Source: Verrucomicrobiota bacterium (GTDB lineage: Bacteria; Verrucomicrobiota; Verrucomicrobiia; Chthoniobacterales; UBA10450). Taken from it: a DNA stretch of 47,906 nucleotides. This document shows positions 8,731-16,746 of this stretch, piece after piece. The stretch lies in the NCBI GenBank assembly GCA_003219175.1, contig QHPU01000064.1, forward strand, positions 1-47,906, in the 5' to 3' direction. The translations under genes were made by a program, and so were the position numbers. Within the stretch, counting starts at the first letter, position 1, and every line of letters begins with the position of its first letter. The notes beneath the pieces were generated by a model. The model saw only the letters and a list, made by a program, of their open reading frames with translations. It did not search any database and was not told where the DNA came from.

Positions 8731-10284
8731 ATGATCAACGTATTCCGTAAACATCAAAAATGGCTCATGATCGTAATCGCGATCTTGGCGATGCCATTCT
8801 GTCTCTATTTTGTCAGGACCGATTGGTGGACCGCGCTTCGCGGAGAAGGAGAAGGGACAAGACTTTATGGCCAAACAATACCTCGTCTGGAACTCGATCG
8901 GGGCGGACGCTTGTTCGACCTCGCTCGCCTTCTGGGAATGAATGATTTTCTTAACGACATTCTGGCGCAATGGCGTCCCCAACGGGCGAAAACACAATCG
9001 GAAGCGGAGCGCGAGGCCGGCCAGGAATTTGCCATCGATTTGATGATTCTGCGCCATGAAGCCAATGCCCTCGGTATCCGCCCAACCACAAGCGAGATCG
9101 CGTCAGTTATCAGTCAGATGCGTGCCTTCCGCGGCGATGCCGGTGGGTTCGATCCAAAAAAATACAACGACATTGTGGAGAATGCATTGGGACCGCGGGG
9201 GTTTGGCGAGGCGCAGATTGAGGAATTGGCCGCAGATCAGATTCGTCTCGAGCGAGTAAAAGAACTGATTAGCACCGGAGTAGTCGTCTCGCCCTCAGAG
9301 AGCAAAAGGAATTTCGACCAGGTCTATGCGAAATTTGAAGTGGGTGTGGTGCGTTTTAAGACGAGCGATTTCGCCAGTGAGGTCAAAATTTCCGACGACG
9401 AGATCGCCAAGTCCTACGAAAGCGCCAAGGAACAGCTGAAGAGCGAGGAAAAGCGCAAAGTGCAATTCGTTGCCCTCACCTTATCGGAGCCGGAGAAGAA
9501 ACTGACGGGGAAAGAACGGGTTGACGCGTTGCAAAAGCTTTCGGACAAGGCAAACGACGTTGCGCAGGCGCTGGCGGAGAAAGGAGCAGATTTTGGCGCA
9601 ATCGCGAGTAAGTTCCAGTTGCCGGTGAAGGTGACTGGCGAGTTCACACAGGCGGCGCCTGATCCGGCGGTAAAACAGGATCCGCAATTGAGCCAGAGCG
9701 CGTTTCAGCTTTCCAATGAAGAACCAACCAGCGAACCAATCCAGGTCGCGGACGGATTTTACATTTTGCATCTGGCTGCAATCACTGCGGCAAGACCGCT
9801 GACATTGGAAGAAGCGAAGCCGAAGATTACCGAATCGCTCAAGGCGAGAAAGGAGCGTGAATTGGTTACCATTCGTGCCGCGAATGTCGCGCACGATTTG
9901 GGCGAGGCTTTGAAAGCGGGCGACCCCATTCCGAAGGCGGCGGAAAAATTGAAGATAAAGCTGGAAAAGCTATCGCCGTTTACCCTAGCCGATGAACTAG
10001 AGCCGAAGGCCTCTCCCGCGCCCGAGCAAAGCCCTGATCTTCCCAGGATTAAGAGTGCAATCGCCGATTTGCATGCGAATGAAGTGAGCGATCCGCTTCC
10101 AACAGCGGATGGGGCCGTGGTTGCAGTGGTGGAAAAGCGCGATCCGCCGGATTCGGCACAAGCCGCAGCGAATCGAGCGTCGCTCGATGAACGCCTCCTG
10201 CGAGGCAAACGAGAGATAATCTTTTCCGAATGGTTGCGGGAACGTCGGCAGGCCGCGGGAATTCAGCCCACCGCCGCGAGTTGA
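8731..10284 (+). CDS. SurA/PpiD-like peptidyl-prolyl isomerase chaperone
   Basis: A 517-residue protein with one N-terminal membrane helix (residues about 9-30), then a SurA_N-like helical chaperone region with a long helix-rich linker, and a parvulin-type PpiC rotamase-like stretch in the second half. That stretch includes FGAIASKF, QLSQSAFQL and the motif VADGFYILHL, typical of the end of a PpiC domain. The layout resembles PpiD, an inner-membrane anchored periplasmic foldase that helps exported proteins. The last hundred residues repeat a weaker rotamase-like pattern. It is followed after 7 bases by a small TPR gene, suggesting an operon. Catalytic activity is uncertain because parvulin active-site residues are not clearly conserved. 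Confidence 0.8.
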   Translation: MINVFRKHQKWLMIVIAILAMPFCLYFVRTDWWTALRGEGEGTRLYGQTIPRLELDRGGRLFDLARLLGMNDFLNDILAQWRPQRAKTQSEAEREAGQEFAIDLMILRHEANALGIRPTTSEIASVISQMRAFRGDAGGFDPKKYNDIVENALGPRGFGEAQIEELAADQIRLERVKELISTGVVVSPSESKRNFDQVYAKFEVGVVRFKTSDFASEVKISDDEIAKSYESAKEQLKSEEKRKVQFVALTLSEPEKKLTGKERVDALQKLSDKANDVAQALAEKGADFGAIASKFQLPVKVTGEFTQAAPDPAVKQDPQLSQSAFQLSNEEPTSEPIQVADGFYILHLAAITAARPLTLEEAKPKITESLKARKERELVTIRAANVAHDLGEALKAGDPIPKAAEKLKIKLEKLSPFTLADELEPKASPAPEQSPDLPRIKSAIADLHANEVSDPLPTADGAVVAVVEKRDPPDSAQAAANRASLDERLLRGKREIIFSEWLRERRQAAGIQPTAAS

Positions 10285-10291
10285 GCTGAGG

Positions 10292-10630
10292 ATGGAATCG
10301 CGCGACGAACTATTCGACGACGCGAATGGTGACCTCGCCGTCGGTGAATTGGAGAACGCAGTCCAAAAGTATCGGCGCTGCGTCGAGATGGATCCGGAGT
10401 TTTTCGATGGCTGGCACGCACTCGGGATGGCACTCATGAAAACTGGCCGTTTTCCTGAGGCAATTGCGGCGGGAAAACGCGCCACCGAGTTGCGTCCAAA
10501 TGATCAGATCGCCTGGACCAGCCTTTCCCTATTCTATAATCGCAACGGCGACATCAAGGAAGCCGAAGCCGCGGGAACGAAGGCCAAGATTCTGGGCTGG
10601 GGCGGAAAGATTGCAAAAGAGGATCAGTGA
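10292..10630 (+). CDS. Small tetratricopeptide-repeat protein
   Basis: A 112-residue protein made almost entirely of TPR helices: AVQKYRRCVEMDPEFFDGWH, then ALMKTGRFPEAIAAGKRA, then a third, partly degenerate pair. It has no signal peptide or membrane segment, so it is likely cytoplasmic and acts through protein binding. It begins 7 bases after the SurA/PpiD-like gene and is followed closely by galK, so the three may be one transcript. The partner is unknown. Confidence 0.75.
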   Translation: MESRDELFDDANGDLAVGELENAVQKYRRCVEMDPEFFDGWHALGMALMKTGRFPEAIAAGKRATELRPNDQIAWTSLSLFYNRNGDIKEAEAAGTKAKILGWGGKIAKEDQ

Positions 10631-10661
10631 ACGGGAATAGTGGAATGTGGGAGGGACCTTA

Positions 10662-11738
10662 GTGTCCCGACTTTTCACGCATGCGCCAGGCCGGGTCGAG
10701 CTTCTCGGCAATCACACTGATTACAATGAAGGCGTAGTGCTGGGCGCCGCAATTGATCGCGGGATTAACGTCGCCGGGAGCTGTCGTGATGATGGGATGA
10801 TTCAAATTCACTCGCATGGCTTCGGGAAAGTTGAGATTCCGCTTTCTGAATTGCGTCCGCGCAACGAAGCCCGTTGGGTGAATTACGCGCTCGGTGTTGT
10901 TCGTGAGCTGATCGATTTAGGTGTGCTGGTGAGCGGATTTCACGCGGAAGTCACCGGCGATGTCCCGATCGGCGCGGGGTTGTCCAGCTCGGCGGCGTTT
11001 GAGCTCGCGACTGCGCTTTTTCTCCTCAAACTGTTTCCACGGGAGTTGGCACCATTGGAAATCGCGAAAGCGTGTCAGCGCGCCGAGCATCGTTATGTCG
11101 GCGTGCAATCGGGAGTACTCGATCAGGTAATTGTACTTTTTGGCCAGGCAAATCACGCCGTTTTCTTTGATTGCCGCAGCGAGGAAATCCGCCTAATTCC
11201 ATTTCCGCCCGATCTTGCGCTCATCGTGACGGAATCCGGAAAAGAACGTGCCCTGGCGAGTGGCGAATACAATTTGCGCAGAGAAGAAACGCACGCGGCT
11301 GCTCGCGTTCTTGCTGTGCCCGCTCTACGCGACGTCATGTCAGCTGATCTCGCTCGCCGGAGCGATCTGCCCAATCTCGTTCGCCGCCGGGCCGCGCACG
11401 TTGTGGGAGAAAACGAGCGCGTCTGGCGAGCAGTAAAGTTGCTCGAAGCGGGCGATGGTATCGGCTTGGGCAAGCTGATGAGCGAATCGCACGAAAGCTC
11501 GCGTCAAAATTTCGAAAACAGCACGCCCGAGCTCGATCTTCTTGTTTCGATCGCGCAGGAATTGCCCGGCGTTCTCGGCGCGCGGCTTACCGGTGCAGGG
11601 TTCGGCGGCGCCACCGTGACCTTGTGCCAGCGCGAACTTGCGCAGGAAATTGCGACGGAATTGTCCGAACGATACGCGACGGAAAACGGAATCACGCCGC
11701 GCGTTCTCGTTTGCGACATCGCCGACGGCGCAGCCTGA
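10662..11738 (+). CDS. galK: Galactokinase
   Basis: A GHMP-family sugar kinase of 358 residues with all three family motifs: GRVELLGNHTDYNEG near the N-terminus (galactokinase signature), PIGAGLSSSAAFELA (ATP-binding loop) and LTGAGFGGATV near the C-terminus. Galactokinase phosphorylates alpha-D-galactose to galactose 1-phosphate in the Leloir pathway. The start is placed at GTG 10662 because GGGAGGG at about 10649-10655 sits at a good distance; an in-frame GTG at 10647 is possible but lacks such a site. No galT or galE lies beside it, which is unusual, so the rest of the pathway must be encoded elsewhere. Confidence 0.9.
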   Translation: MSRLFTHAPGRVELLGNHTDYNEGVVLGAAIDRGINVAGSCRDDGMIQIHSHGFGKVEIPLSELRPRNEARWVNYALGVVRELIDLGVLVSGFHAEVTGDVPIGAGLSSSAAFELATALFLLKLFPRELAPLEIAKACQRAEHRYVGVQSGVLDQVIVLFGQANHAVFFDCRSEEIRLIPFPPDLALIVTESGKERALASGEYNLRREETHAAARVLAVPALRDVMSADLARRSDLPNLVRRRAAHVVGENERVWRAVKLLEAGDGIGLGKLMSESHESSRQNFENSTPELDLLVSIAQELPGVLGARLTGAGFGGATVTLCQRELAQEIATELSERYATENGITPRVLVCDIADGAA

Positions 11739-11773
11739 CGATTGCGCAGCCATGATGGAGACGAGCCAATATT

Positions 11774-11833
11774 GTAGGGCGGGCATGTTGCCCGCCGTCC
11801 TAATTAAGTGGCGACCAGAAATGGTCGCCCTAC
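11774..11833. repeat. REP-like double hairpin with GTAGGGC ends
   Basis: The element is bounded by GTAGGGC (11774-11780) and its complement GCCCTAC (11827-11833). Inside are two hairpins, GCGGGCATGTTGCCCGC and GGCGACC-AGAAAT-GGTCGCC. This is the two-hairpin layout of a REPIN. It lies between the convergent galK and metallothionein-like genes and could also help terminate both. Confidence 0.75.
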
Positions 11834-11839
11834 CATTGT

Positions 11840-12073
11840 TTAGCCCCGATCCTTCAATCCATGCGCGCCGGATTCTTCGGCACAATGTACGCAACAATAA
11901 ATCCGGCCGCCGGCTTCAACACCATGCCCGATCACCTTGCAATTACAATGCGGACAGGTCGGCGCCAGCATATGAATCGCACACTCGAAGCTGTCAAAGG
12001 TTCGAGTCTTTCCGGCTGAAGTAATTTGAAATGATTTGTCGTAATCGTTTCCGCACACATCGCACTTCGCCAT
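11840..12073 (-). CDS. Cys-rich metallothionein-like zinc-binding protein
   Basis: A 77-residue protein with nine Cys (positions 4, 7, 31, 40, 43, 45, 60, 61, 64) and several His. The first half, CDVCGN to FDSFEC, looks like a treble-clef or TRASH-type zinc site. The second half, CPHCNC followed by IYCCVHCAE, resembles the core of bacterial metallothioneins of the SmtA kind, which bind zinc, cadmium or copper in the cytoplasm. The start at 12073 is preceded by GGAGGA at a good distance; an upstream in-frame ATG exists but has no such site. It is a single-gene unit. The metallothionein link is by motif only, so zinc storage, detoxification or delivery all remain possible. Confidence 0.65.
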   Translation of the reverse strand: MAKCDVCGNDYDKSFQITSAGKTRTFDSFECAIHMLAPTCPHCNCKVIGHGVEAGGRIYCCVHCAEESGAHGLKDRG

Positions 12074-12151
12074 AACGTTTTTCCTCCGTTGGTTTAACCG
12101 AGTTTCGCGTGTGCGCGCAGAATTGGTCGCGTGCAGCATCGCGTGACGATT

Positions 12152-12224
12152 GTAGCCACGGCGCTCTGTCGCGGTGGATTGCGCCTTGGGGGAGGTGGCT
12201 ACAGACTGCCAGTCCGGCTCGGAC
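12152..12224. repeat. REP-like element ending at the M13 peptidase stop codon
   Basis: GTAGCCAC (12152-12159) and GTGGCTAC (12195-12202) form the outer stem of one imperfect palindrome. Next to it, 12208-12224 reads GTCCGAGCCGGACTGGC on the minus strand, a copy of the core seen at 8621, 14390, 21458 and 46131. Including the GA of the adjacent stop codon (TGA, 12227-12225), 19 nt are identical to the copy inside hpnH at 21456-21474. Confidence 0.75.
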
Positions 12225-14321
12225 TCACCAAATGTTCACCTTCTTGTCGGCGGGACGCACCATGGGCGAGCCGTCGGGAATGTCGAAGGCCTTTTGGAAT
12301 TCCACCAGGTCGGAAAGTGGACCGTTGACGCGGTAGCGCGCGGGCGAATGCGGATTCGTGTTCACCTGCAATTTCAAATCTTCATCGCGCTGTACGGAGC
12401 GCCAGATCTGCGCGAAACCGAGAAAAAATCGTTGCTCCGGGGTGAAACCGTCGATCTTCTTGTCTCGCGCCTCTGGATTTTTATCGAGTGCTTTCTGCAA
12501 CGCCGCATACGCGAGCTTGACCCCGCCAATGTCGGCAATGTTCTCGCCCTGGGTGAGCTCGCCATTGACGTGCATGCCGGGGAGCGGTTCGTATTCAGAA
12601 TACTGATCCACGACAGCTTTCCGACGCTTGTCGTATTCTTCGGCTGATTGTTTGGACCACCAATCGCGTAAATTACCGACCGCATCGTACTGCCGGCCCT
12701 GATCATCGAAGCCGTGCGTCATTTCGTGGCCGATGACGGCGCCGATACCGCCATAATTTATCGCGTCGTCTGCCTTTGCGTTAAAGAATGGCGGCTGTAA
12801 GATCCCGGCCGGAAAAACGATCTCGTTGTTCACCGGATTGTAATACGCGTTCACTGTCGGAGGGGTCATACCCCACTCCGTGCGATCGGTCGGTTTGTTG
12901 ATCTTTTTCAGGTCTCGGTTGAATTCGAAATTTTCCGACCGCAGGGTGTTGAGTGCGTACGGGCCTCGATCGATCTTGAGCAGGGAATAATCGCGCCACT
13001 TGTCGGGGTAACCAATCTTCACTGTCATCGCCGCCAGTTTTTTCAACGCTTCCTGTTTGGTGGCCTCGTCCATCCACTCCAGCGTCTTGATCCGATCGCT
13101 CAACGCTGCCTTCAAGTTGTTGATTAGCTCGAGCGCGCGCGCTTTCGCGTCCGGCGGGAAATAATCGGCGACGTAAAGTTTCCCGAGTGCTTCGCCAATT
13201 TCAGCGTCCGTCGCAATAACAACGCGCTTCCAGCGCGGCTTGATTTCCTTGGTTCCGCGTAATGTCATCTCTTTGAAGTTGAAGTCTTCGTCGACGAAAT
13301 CTTTCGAGAGTTCGGACGCGACCGCGTTAATCAGGTGCCATCGCAGATACGTCTTCCAATCATCGATTGAAATGGACTTGAACACCTCGTTGGCTGCTTT
13401 GAAGAAATCGGGCTGATGCACGTTGATTTCCCCCGGCTCGTCCAGTTTGATTTCCTTGAAATACTCAACCCAATCCCAGTCGGGCATGAGCTTCTGCAGG
13501 TCCGCCTGCGGCATCTTGTTGTAATTCTTCTGCGGATCGCGCAATTCCACGCGGGTACGGGACGCTTCGGCGAGTTTCGTTTCGAGCGCCATGATTTTTT
13601 TGGCGTCTTCGGCCGCCTTTGCCGCCGGCTCGCCTAACAATGTTAACATCCTGGTCACATGCGCGACGTACTTCTCGCGCTTATCCTTCATGTCGGCGTC
13701 CGGCTTCGTGTAGTAATCACGATCGGGCATACCGAGCCCGCCCTGCACCGCGTTCGCGATCGTCATCGTGCTGTTCTTATCGTCAATCCCGGAACCGAAA
13801 CCGAAAAGCGCAGTCACGCCCATTGAATGGAGATGCGCGATTTGCCTGAGCAGATCTTTTCGATCCTTGATGCTGTCGATTTTGGCTAGCTCGTCTTGCA
13901 ACGGCTTTATTCGCATCTGATCAATCTTCTTCTCATCCATGCCGCTGGCGTAGTAGTCACCAACTTTCTCTACTTCCGGCGCAGTCTTGGGATCGACCTT
14001 TGTCTTGGATGCTTTCTCGGCGATTTCATGGAGCGCGTCGTTATTCTTTTCGATCAACTGATTAAAGCTTCCCCAGCGCGAGTATTCCGGCGGAATCGGC
14101 GTGCGTTTGATCCAACCGCCATTGGCATACATGAAGAAATCGTCTGACGGCTTGACCGAGGTATCCATGTTTGCGGTATCGAACGGCAGCGCATTTTTGT
14201 CGTCTGATGTCGGCGTGGTCGTCTCGCCCTGAGTCTTGGCTGCGGGACTGGCACCCGGTGATTCGGTTTGCGCGAGAACGCTGGCAACCGTGAACAAGCT
14301 CAGAAAAAGGATGTTTCGCAT
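12225..14321 (-). CDS. Secreted M13-family zinc metallopeptidase
   Basis: A 698-residue neprilysin/PepO-type peptidase. It has a signal peptide (residues 1 to about 18, ending near VLAQ), a low-complexity Ala/Ser/Thr spacer, the M13 N-terminal domain, and a catalytic domain with the zinc site VIGHEMTHGFDDQG (His 532 and His 536) and ENIADIGG, which supplies the third zinc ligand. The chain ends in VNIW, like the conserved C-terminal Trp of M13 enzymes. The start is placed at 14321 because the coding signal and signal peptide begin there; the frame stays open 14 codons further upstream. It probably cleaves oligopeptides outside the cytoplasm. The stop codon touches a repeat. Its substrate is unknown. 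Confidence 0.9.
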   Translation of the reverse strand: MRNILFLSLFTVASVLAQTESPGASPAAKTQGETTTPTSDDKNALPFDTANMDTSVKPSDDFFMYANGGWIKRTPIPPEYSRWGSFNQLIEKNNDALHEIAEKASKTKVDPKTAPEVEKVGDYYASGMDEKKIDQMRIKPLQDELAKIDSIKDRKDLLRQIAHLHSMGVTALFGFGSGIDDKNSTMTIANAVQGGLGMPDRDYYTKPDADMKDKREKYVAHVTRMLTLLGEPAAKAAEDAKKIMALETKLAEASRTRVELRDPQKNYNKMPQADLQKLMPDWDWVEYFKEIKLDEPGEINVHQPDFFKAANEVFKSISIDDWKTYLRWHLINAVASELSKDFVDEDFNFKEMTLRGTKEIKPRWKRVVIATDAEIGEALGKLYVADYFPPDAKARALELINNLKAALSDRIKTLEWMDEATKQEALKKLAAMTVKIGYPDKWRDYSLLKIDRGPYALNTLRSENFEFNRDLKKINKPTDRTEWGMTPPTVNAYYNPVNNEIVFPAGILQPPFFNAKADDAINYGGIGAVIGHEMTHGFDDQGRQYDAVGNLRDWWSKQSAEEYDKRRKAVVDQYSEYEPLPGMHVNGELTQGENIADIGGVKLAYAALQKALDKNPEARDKKIDGFTPEQRFFLGFAQIWRSVQRDEDLKLQVNTNPHSPARYRVNGPLSDLVEFQKAFDIPDGSPMVRPADKKVNIW

Positions 14322-14577
14322 CCGGCAACGAAAGGCGAGAACGCCTATGTTGTCCAACGCCACGTAGCGAAGGTCAGCGTTCTGCTATCCGCCAGTCCGT
14401 CTCGGACATCGGAGGATAGGCATCTTGCGTGCCGATCGCTAACAACCGACCGCGCGAAAATCACCGACGAACCGATTATTATTAAGGGGGATGACGACGA
14501 TGGGGGGCAACTCCCATGGCTGTTGCTTGGAAAATGGCTACGGTATAGTCAAAATTTGATGTTAAAATGACGACCGG
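14322..14577. repeat. Intergenic region with a nested GTCCGAG palindrome
   Basis: This 256-base space lies between the divergent M13 peptidase and amidase genes. CTATCC (14385-14390) and GGATAG (14414-14419) flank GTCCGAGACGGACTGGCG, read on the minus strand at 14390-14407. The right part is A/T-rich and has a weak TATAGT at 14544-14549 that could be a -10 box for the amidase gene. No gene is seen. Confidence 0.65.
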
Positions 14578-15798
14578 ATGTCAAATCAATGGCATCTATC
14601 CTGCACCTTTTTCAGAATGATGAACCTGCGCCGCCTTACTATATGCACGATCTGTGGCTTGGTTTTGGCCAGCCGGCTGATCGCGGCTGTAGAATGGCAG
14701 GTCATCAAGGTCAATGGGCGCGATTTCCTCAGCGTCGACAACGTCGCGAAGTTCTACGGTTTCTCCGGTGCCGTAGTTGATGGCAAGAATATCAAGCTCA
14801 GCACCGAGAAAAACGAATTGCAATTTCGCGTCGATAGCCGCGAGATGCTGCTCAATGGCGTGCGGAATTGGCTGAGCTTTCCCGTGTTCGTCCACGAGGG
14901 AAAGGTTCTTGTTTCCCGCATCGACCTGGCAAAAACACTCGAGCCGCAGTTGCGGCCGAACATGATCAAAAATCTCGGCCGCGTGCAAACGATCGTGCTC
15001 GATCCCGGTCATGGCGGTTTCGATAAAGGTGCGATTAGCGGTTATGGTTACGAAAAGGATTACGCGCTGGATTTGGGGCGGCTGCTTCGCCCTTTGCTTC
15101 AGGCAAGGGGTTTTCGCGTGATCATGACCCGGGAGAGCGATGTCTTTGTCCCTTTGGAAGTGCGCGCGCAAATCGCTAACGCTACCCGCGATTCAATTTT
15201 CGTTAGCCTGCATTTCAACGCCACTGATCGCGACCCGATTGCGAGCGGGTTCGAAATTTATTCGCTCACCCCGCGGGGCGCGCCTTCCACCTACGAGGAT
15301 TGGCTTACCCAGATGTCGATCAACATTCAAAATGGCACTGAAGCCGATGCCGCCAGTGTCGAACTGTCCAGTTGCATTTATCATTCGCTCATCGGCCACA
15401 TCGGCGAATTCGATCGCGGAATTAAACGGGCCCGCTTCGCCGTCTTGCGTCTGACCAAAATTCCCGCGGTGCTGGTCGAAGGTGGATTTCTGACCGAGCG
15501 CGGCGAGAGCCGATTGATTGCAAAGCCGGAATGGCGAAAAAGACTCGCTGATGCCATCTGCACCGGAATCGATAACTTTCGGACATTAGCTGAAAACAAA
15601 AAGCGTCCCTTTGTTGTTGCCGATTACCGCCGGGAAAAATCTGGTGGCGCTGCGCCGGAGAAAGAATCGGTGGTGAATCCGGCAGCTCCGCCAACTTTGT
15701 CGCTTGATATGTTGTATTCCGAGGCGCCACGGGAAGATTTCGCCCCGATCCAAACACCGACACCATCCCCGATCGGCACCGCTCCGGCCGAGCCCTGA
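14578..15798 (+). CDS. N-acetylmuramoyl-L-alanine amidase (Amidase_3)
   Basis: A 406-residue protein with a signal peptide, an N-terminal beta-rich module resembling a copper-amine-oxidase-like or stalk domain (residues about 45-130), and an Amidase_3 catalytic domain (about 135-345). The zinc-site motifs are DPGHGG (His 145), GYEKDYALD, SLHFNA and VEGGFLTE. A Pro- and Ala-rich tail follows. The family cuts the bond between N-acetylmuramic acid and the stem peptide in the periplasm and is used in cell separation or wall turnover. The start is uncertain: ATG 14578, 14617 and 14620 are all in frame, and the signal peptide favours one of the last two. No strong ribosome binding site decides it. 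Confidence 0.88.
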   Translation: MSNQWHLSCTFFRMMNLRRLTICTICGLVLASRLIAAVEWQVIKVNGRDFLSVDNVAKFYGFSGAVVDGKNIKLSTEKNELQFRVDSREMLLNGVRNWLSFPVFVHEGKVLVSRIDLAKTLEPQLRPNMIKNLGRVQTIVLDPGHGGFDKGAISGYGYEKDYALDLGRLLRPLLQARGFRVIMTRESDVFVPLEVRAQIANATRDSIFVSLHFNATDRDPIASGFEIYSLTPRGAPSTYEDWLTQMSINIQNGTEADAASVELSSCIYHSLIGHIGEFDRGIKRARFAVLRLTKIPAVLVEGGFLTERGESRLIAKPEWRKRLADAICTGIDNFRTLAENKKRPFVVADYRREKSGGAAPEKESVVNPAAPPTLSLDMLYSEAPREDFAPIQTPTPSPIGTAPAEP

Positions 15799-15870
15799 TT
15801 TCTTAGACAGGATTCGCAGGATTAGCGGGAACGAGTTGATCCGCAGATTCCCTCTTCGCAATTGGCTGAT

Positions 15871-15939
15871 GCAGAGGCGGGTGTGTCGCCCGCAAGTTAG
15901 TTGTAGCCGGGGTCGTCGGCCGCGGGCGATCTCTACAAT
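15871..15939. repeat. REP-like intergenic palindromes
   Basis: The spacer between the amidase and the NTF2-like gene holds GGCGGGTGTGTCGCCCGC (about 15877-15894), a short hairpin, followed by GTAGCC (15903-15908) to CTCTAC (15931-15936) with GGCCGCGGGC between. It shows the GTAG...CTAC end pattern seen at 11774 and 24994. It stays open in one frame but has no coding character. Confidence 0.6.
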
Positions 15940-16000
15940 TTCCCTGGCCCTCTTGCTTTTAAATGGCTTAGTCTGTGCCGAACAACAACCGAAAGGACTC

Positions 16001-16438
16001 ATGCAAAAATACTTCATCTATTCATTGACCGCGTTTTTCGCGACAATGGCGATCTCGCTAGCCGGGCCGGACAAGGCAGCAATCGAGGCGAAAGAAAAAG
16101 CCGCGTGGCAGGCATTCAAAGACAAGAAAACTGATGACTTCAAGAAAGTCGTGCACGCGGAGTTCCGCGGCGTTTATACCGAGGGCGTTTCCGATATGCA
16201 AAAGGAATTGGACGATATGAAGAAGTGGGACATGAAATCGTTCACCATCAGCGATTACAACATCATTTCAGTTGGAGCAGACACGGTCATGAGTACGTAC
16301 AAGGTCGTTGTCGAAGGCACTTATGATGGGAAAGATGCCTCAGGCACCTTCAATGCCGGATCAGTTTGGAAAATGGCGAAGGGCGGATGGCAGGCCATCT
16401 TCCACACCAATATAAAAGAAGAGGCAGCCGCGAAGTAG
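16001..16438 (+). CDS. Secreted NTF2-like (DUF4440-type) protein
   Basis: A 145-residue protein with a signal peptide (residues 1 to about 22, ending near SLAG) and an alpha+beta fold of the SnoaL/DUF4440 kind: an N-terminal helix pair with AAWQAFKDKKTDDF, then antiparallel strands including VVVEGTYDGK and the final VWKMAKGGWQAIFHT, typical of the family. Members are small ketosteroid-isomerase-like proteins, often of unknown job. The start at 16001 has AAAGGA just upstream. The reading frame is open nearly 300 bases further 5', but that part is repeat DNA without coding character. The protein is probably periplasmic; no partner is evident. Confidence 0.75.
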   Translation: MQKYFIYSLTAFFATMAISLAGPDKAAIEAKEKAAWQAFKDKKTDDFKKVVHAEFRGVYTEGVSDMQKELDDMKKWDMKSFTISDYNIISVGADTVMSTYKVVVEGTYDGKDASGTFNAGSVWKMAKGGWQAIFHTNIKEEAAAK

Positions 16439-16465
16439 GGGAAAGAGCGGGAAGCGCGGAGCATT

Positions 16466-16675
16466 TCAGCCGCGAATAGGATTAGGAATACGAAAGCGGC
16501 TGGGAGCGGTGCAGCCCGTTGTAGAGAAGGTCGAGTGCACTTCTTTTCTAGCCAGAAATCGTTGCCGTTTCGCGGTGCAACAGGTCACGAAGTAGATCGG
16601 TGTGCGTTGAAAAACCGGACTAAGGCGGCGAAGACGCTCAGGCACGAGTATCTTCTGGCGGCGGTCTCCGACCAT
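16466..16675 (-). pseudogene. RAYT (REP-associated tyrosine transposase) N-terminal remnant
   Basis: On the minus strand the frame reads RRLSPVFQRTPIYFVTCC and TAKRQRFLARKEVH. This matches the start of Y1_Tnp/TnpA-REP proteins, which begin with a short basic stretch and then a strand of the form PxYFVTFCT. The similarity ends after about 50 residues. The expected HUH motif (HIH/HVH) and the catalytic Tyr region are absent, so this is a dead fragment. Its first codons overlap a GGCGGCGGTCTC/GAGACCGCCGC palindrome (16656-16715), the normal arrangement for a RAYT gene beside its REP. The recognition is by motif only. Confidence 0.6.
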
Positions 16676-16715
16676 CGCAAATTAAATGGATTCGACGGTC
16701 AGAGACCGCCGCTAC
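16656..16715. repeat. REP-like palindrome beside the RAYT remnant
   Basis: GGCGGCGGTCTC (16658-16668 region) pairs with GAGACCGCCGC (16702-16712), followed by TAC, with TCCGACC and GACGGTC as a second inner pair. The form GCGGCGGTCTC...GAGACCGCCGCTAC is close to the element at 24994-25051. Together with the transposase remnant it fills the 308-base gap between the NTF2-like gene and the M3 peptidase gene; nothing else is seen there. Confidence 0.7.
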
Positions 16716-16746
16716 AAATCAGAGCGGATTCTACACGGATGACGGA

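Noticed and set aside
15704-16000. An upstream extension of the NTF2-like protein
   Set aside because: It covers the end of the amidase gene and repeat DNA in another frame. A signal peptide and ribosome binding site mark the start at 16001.
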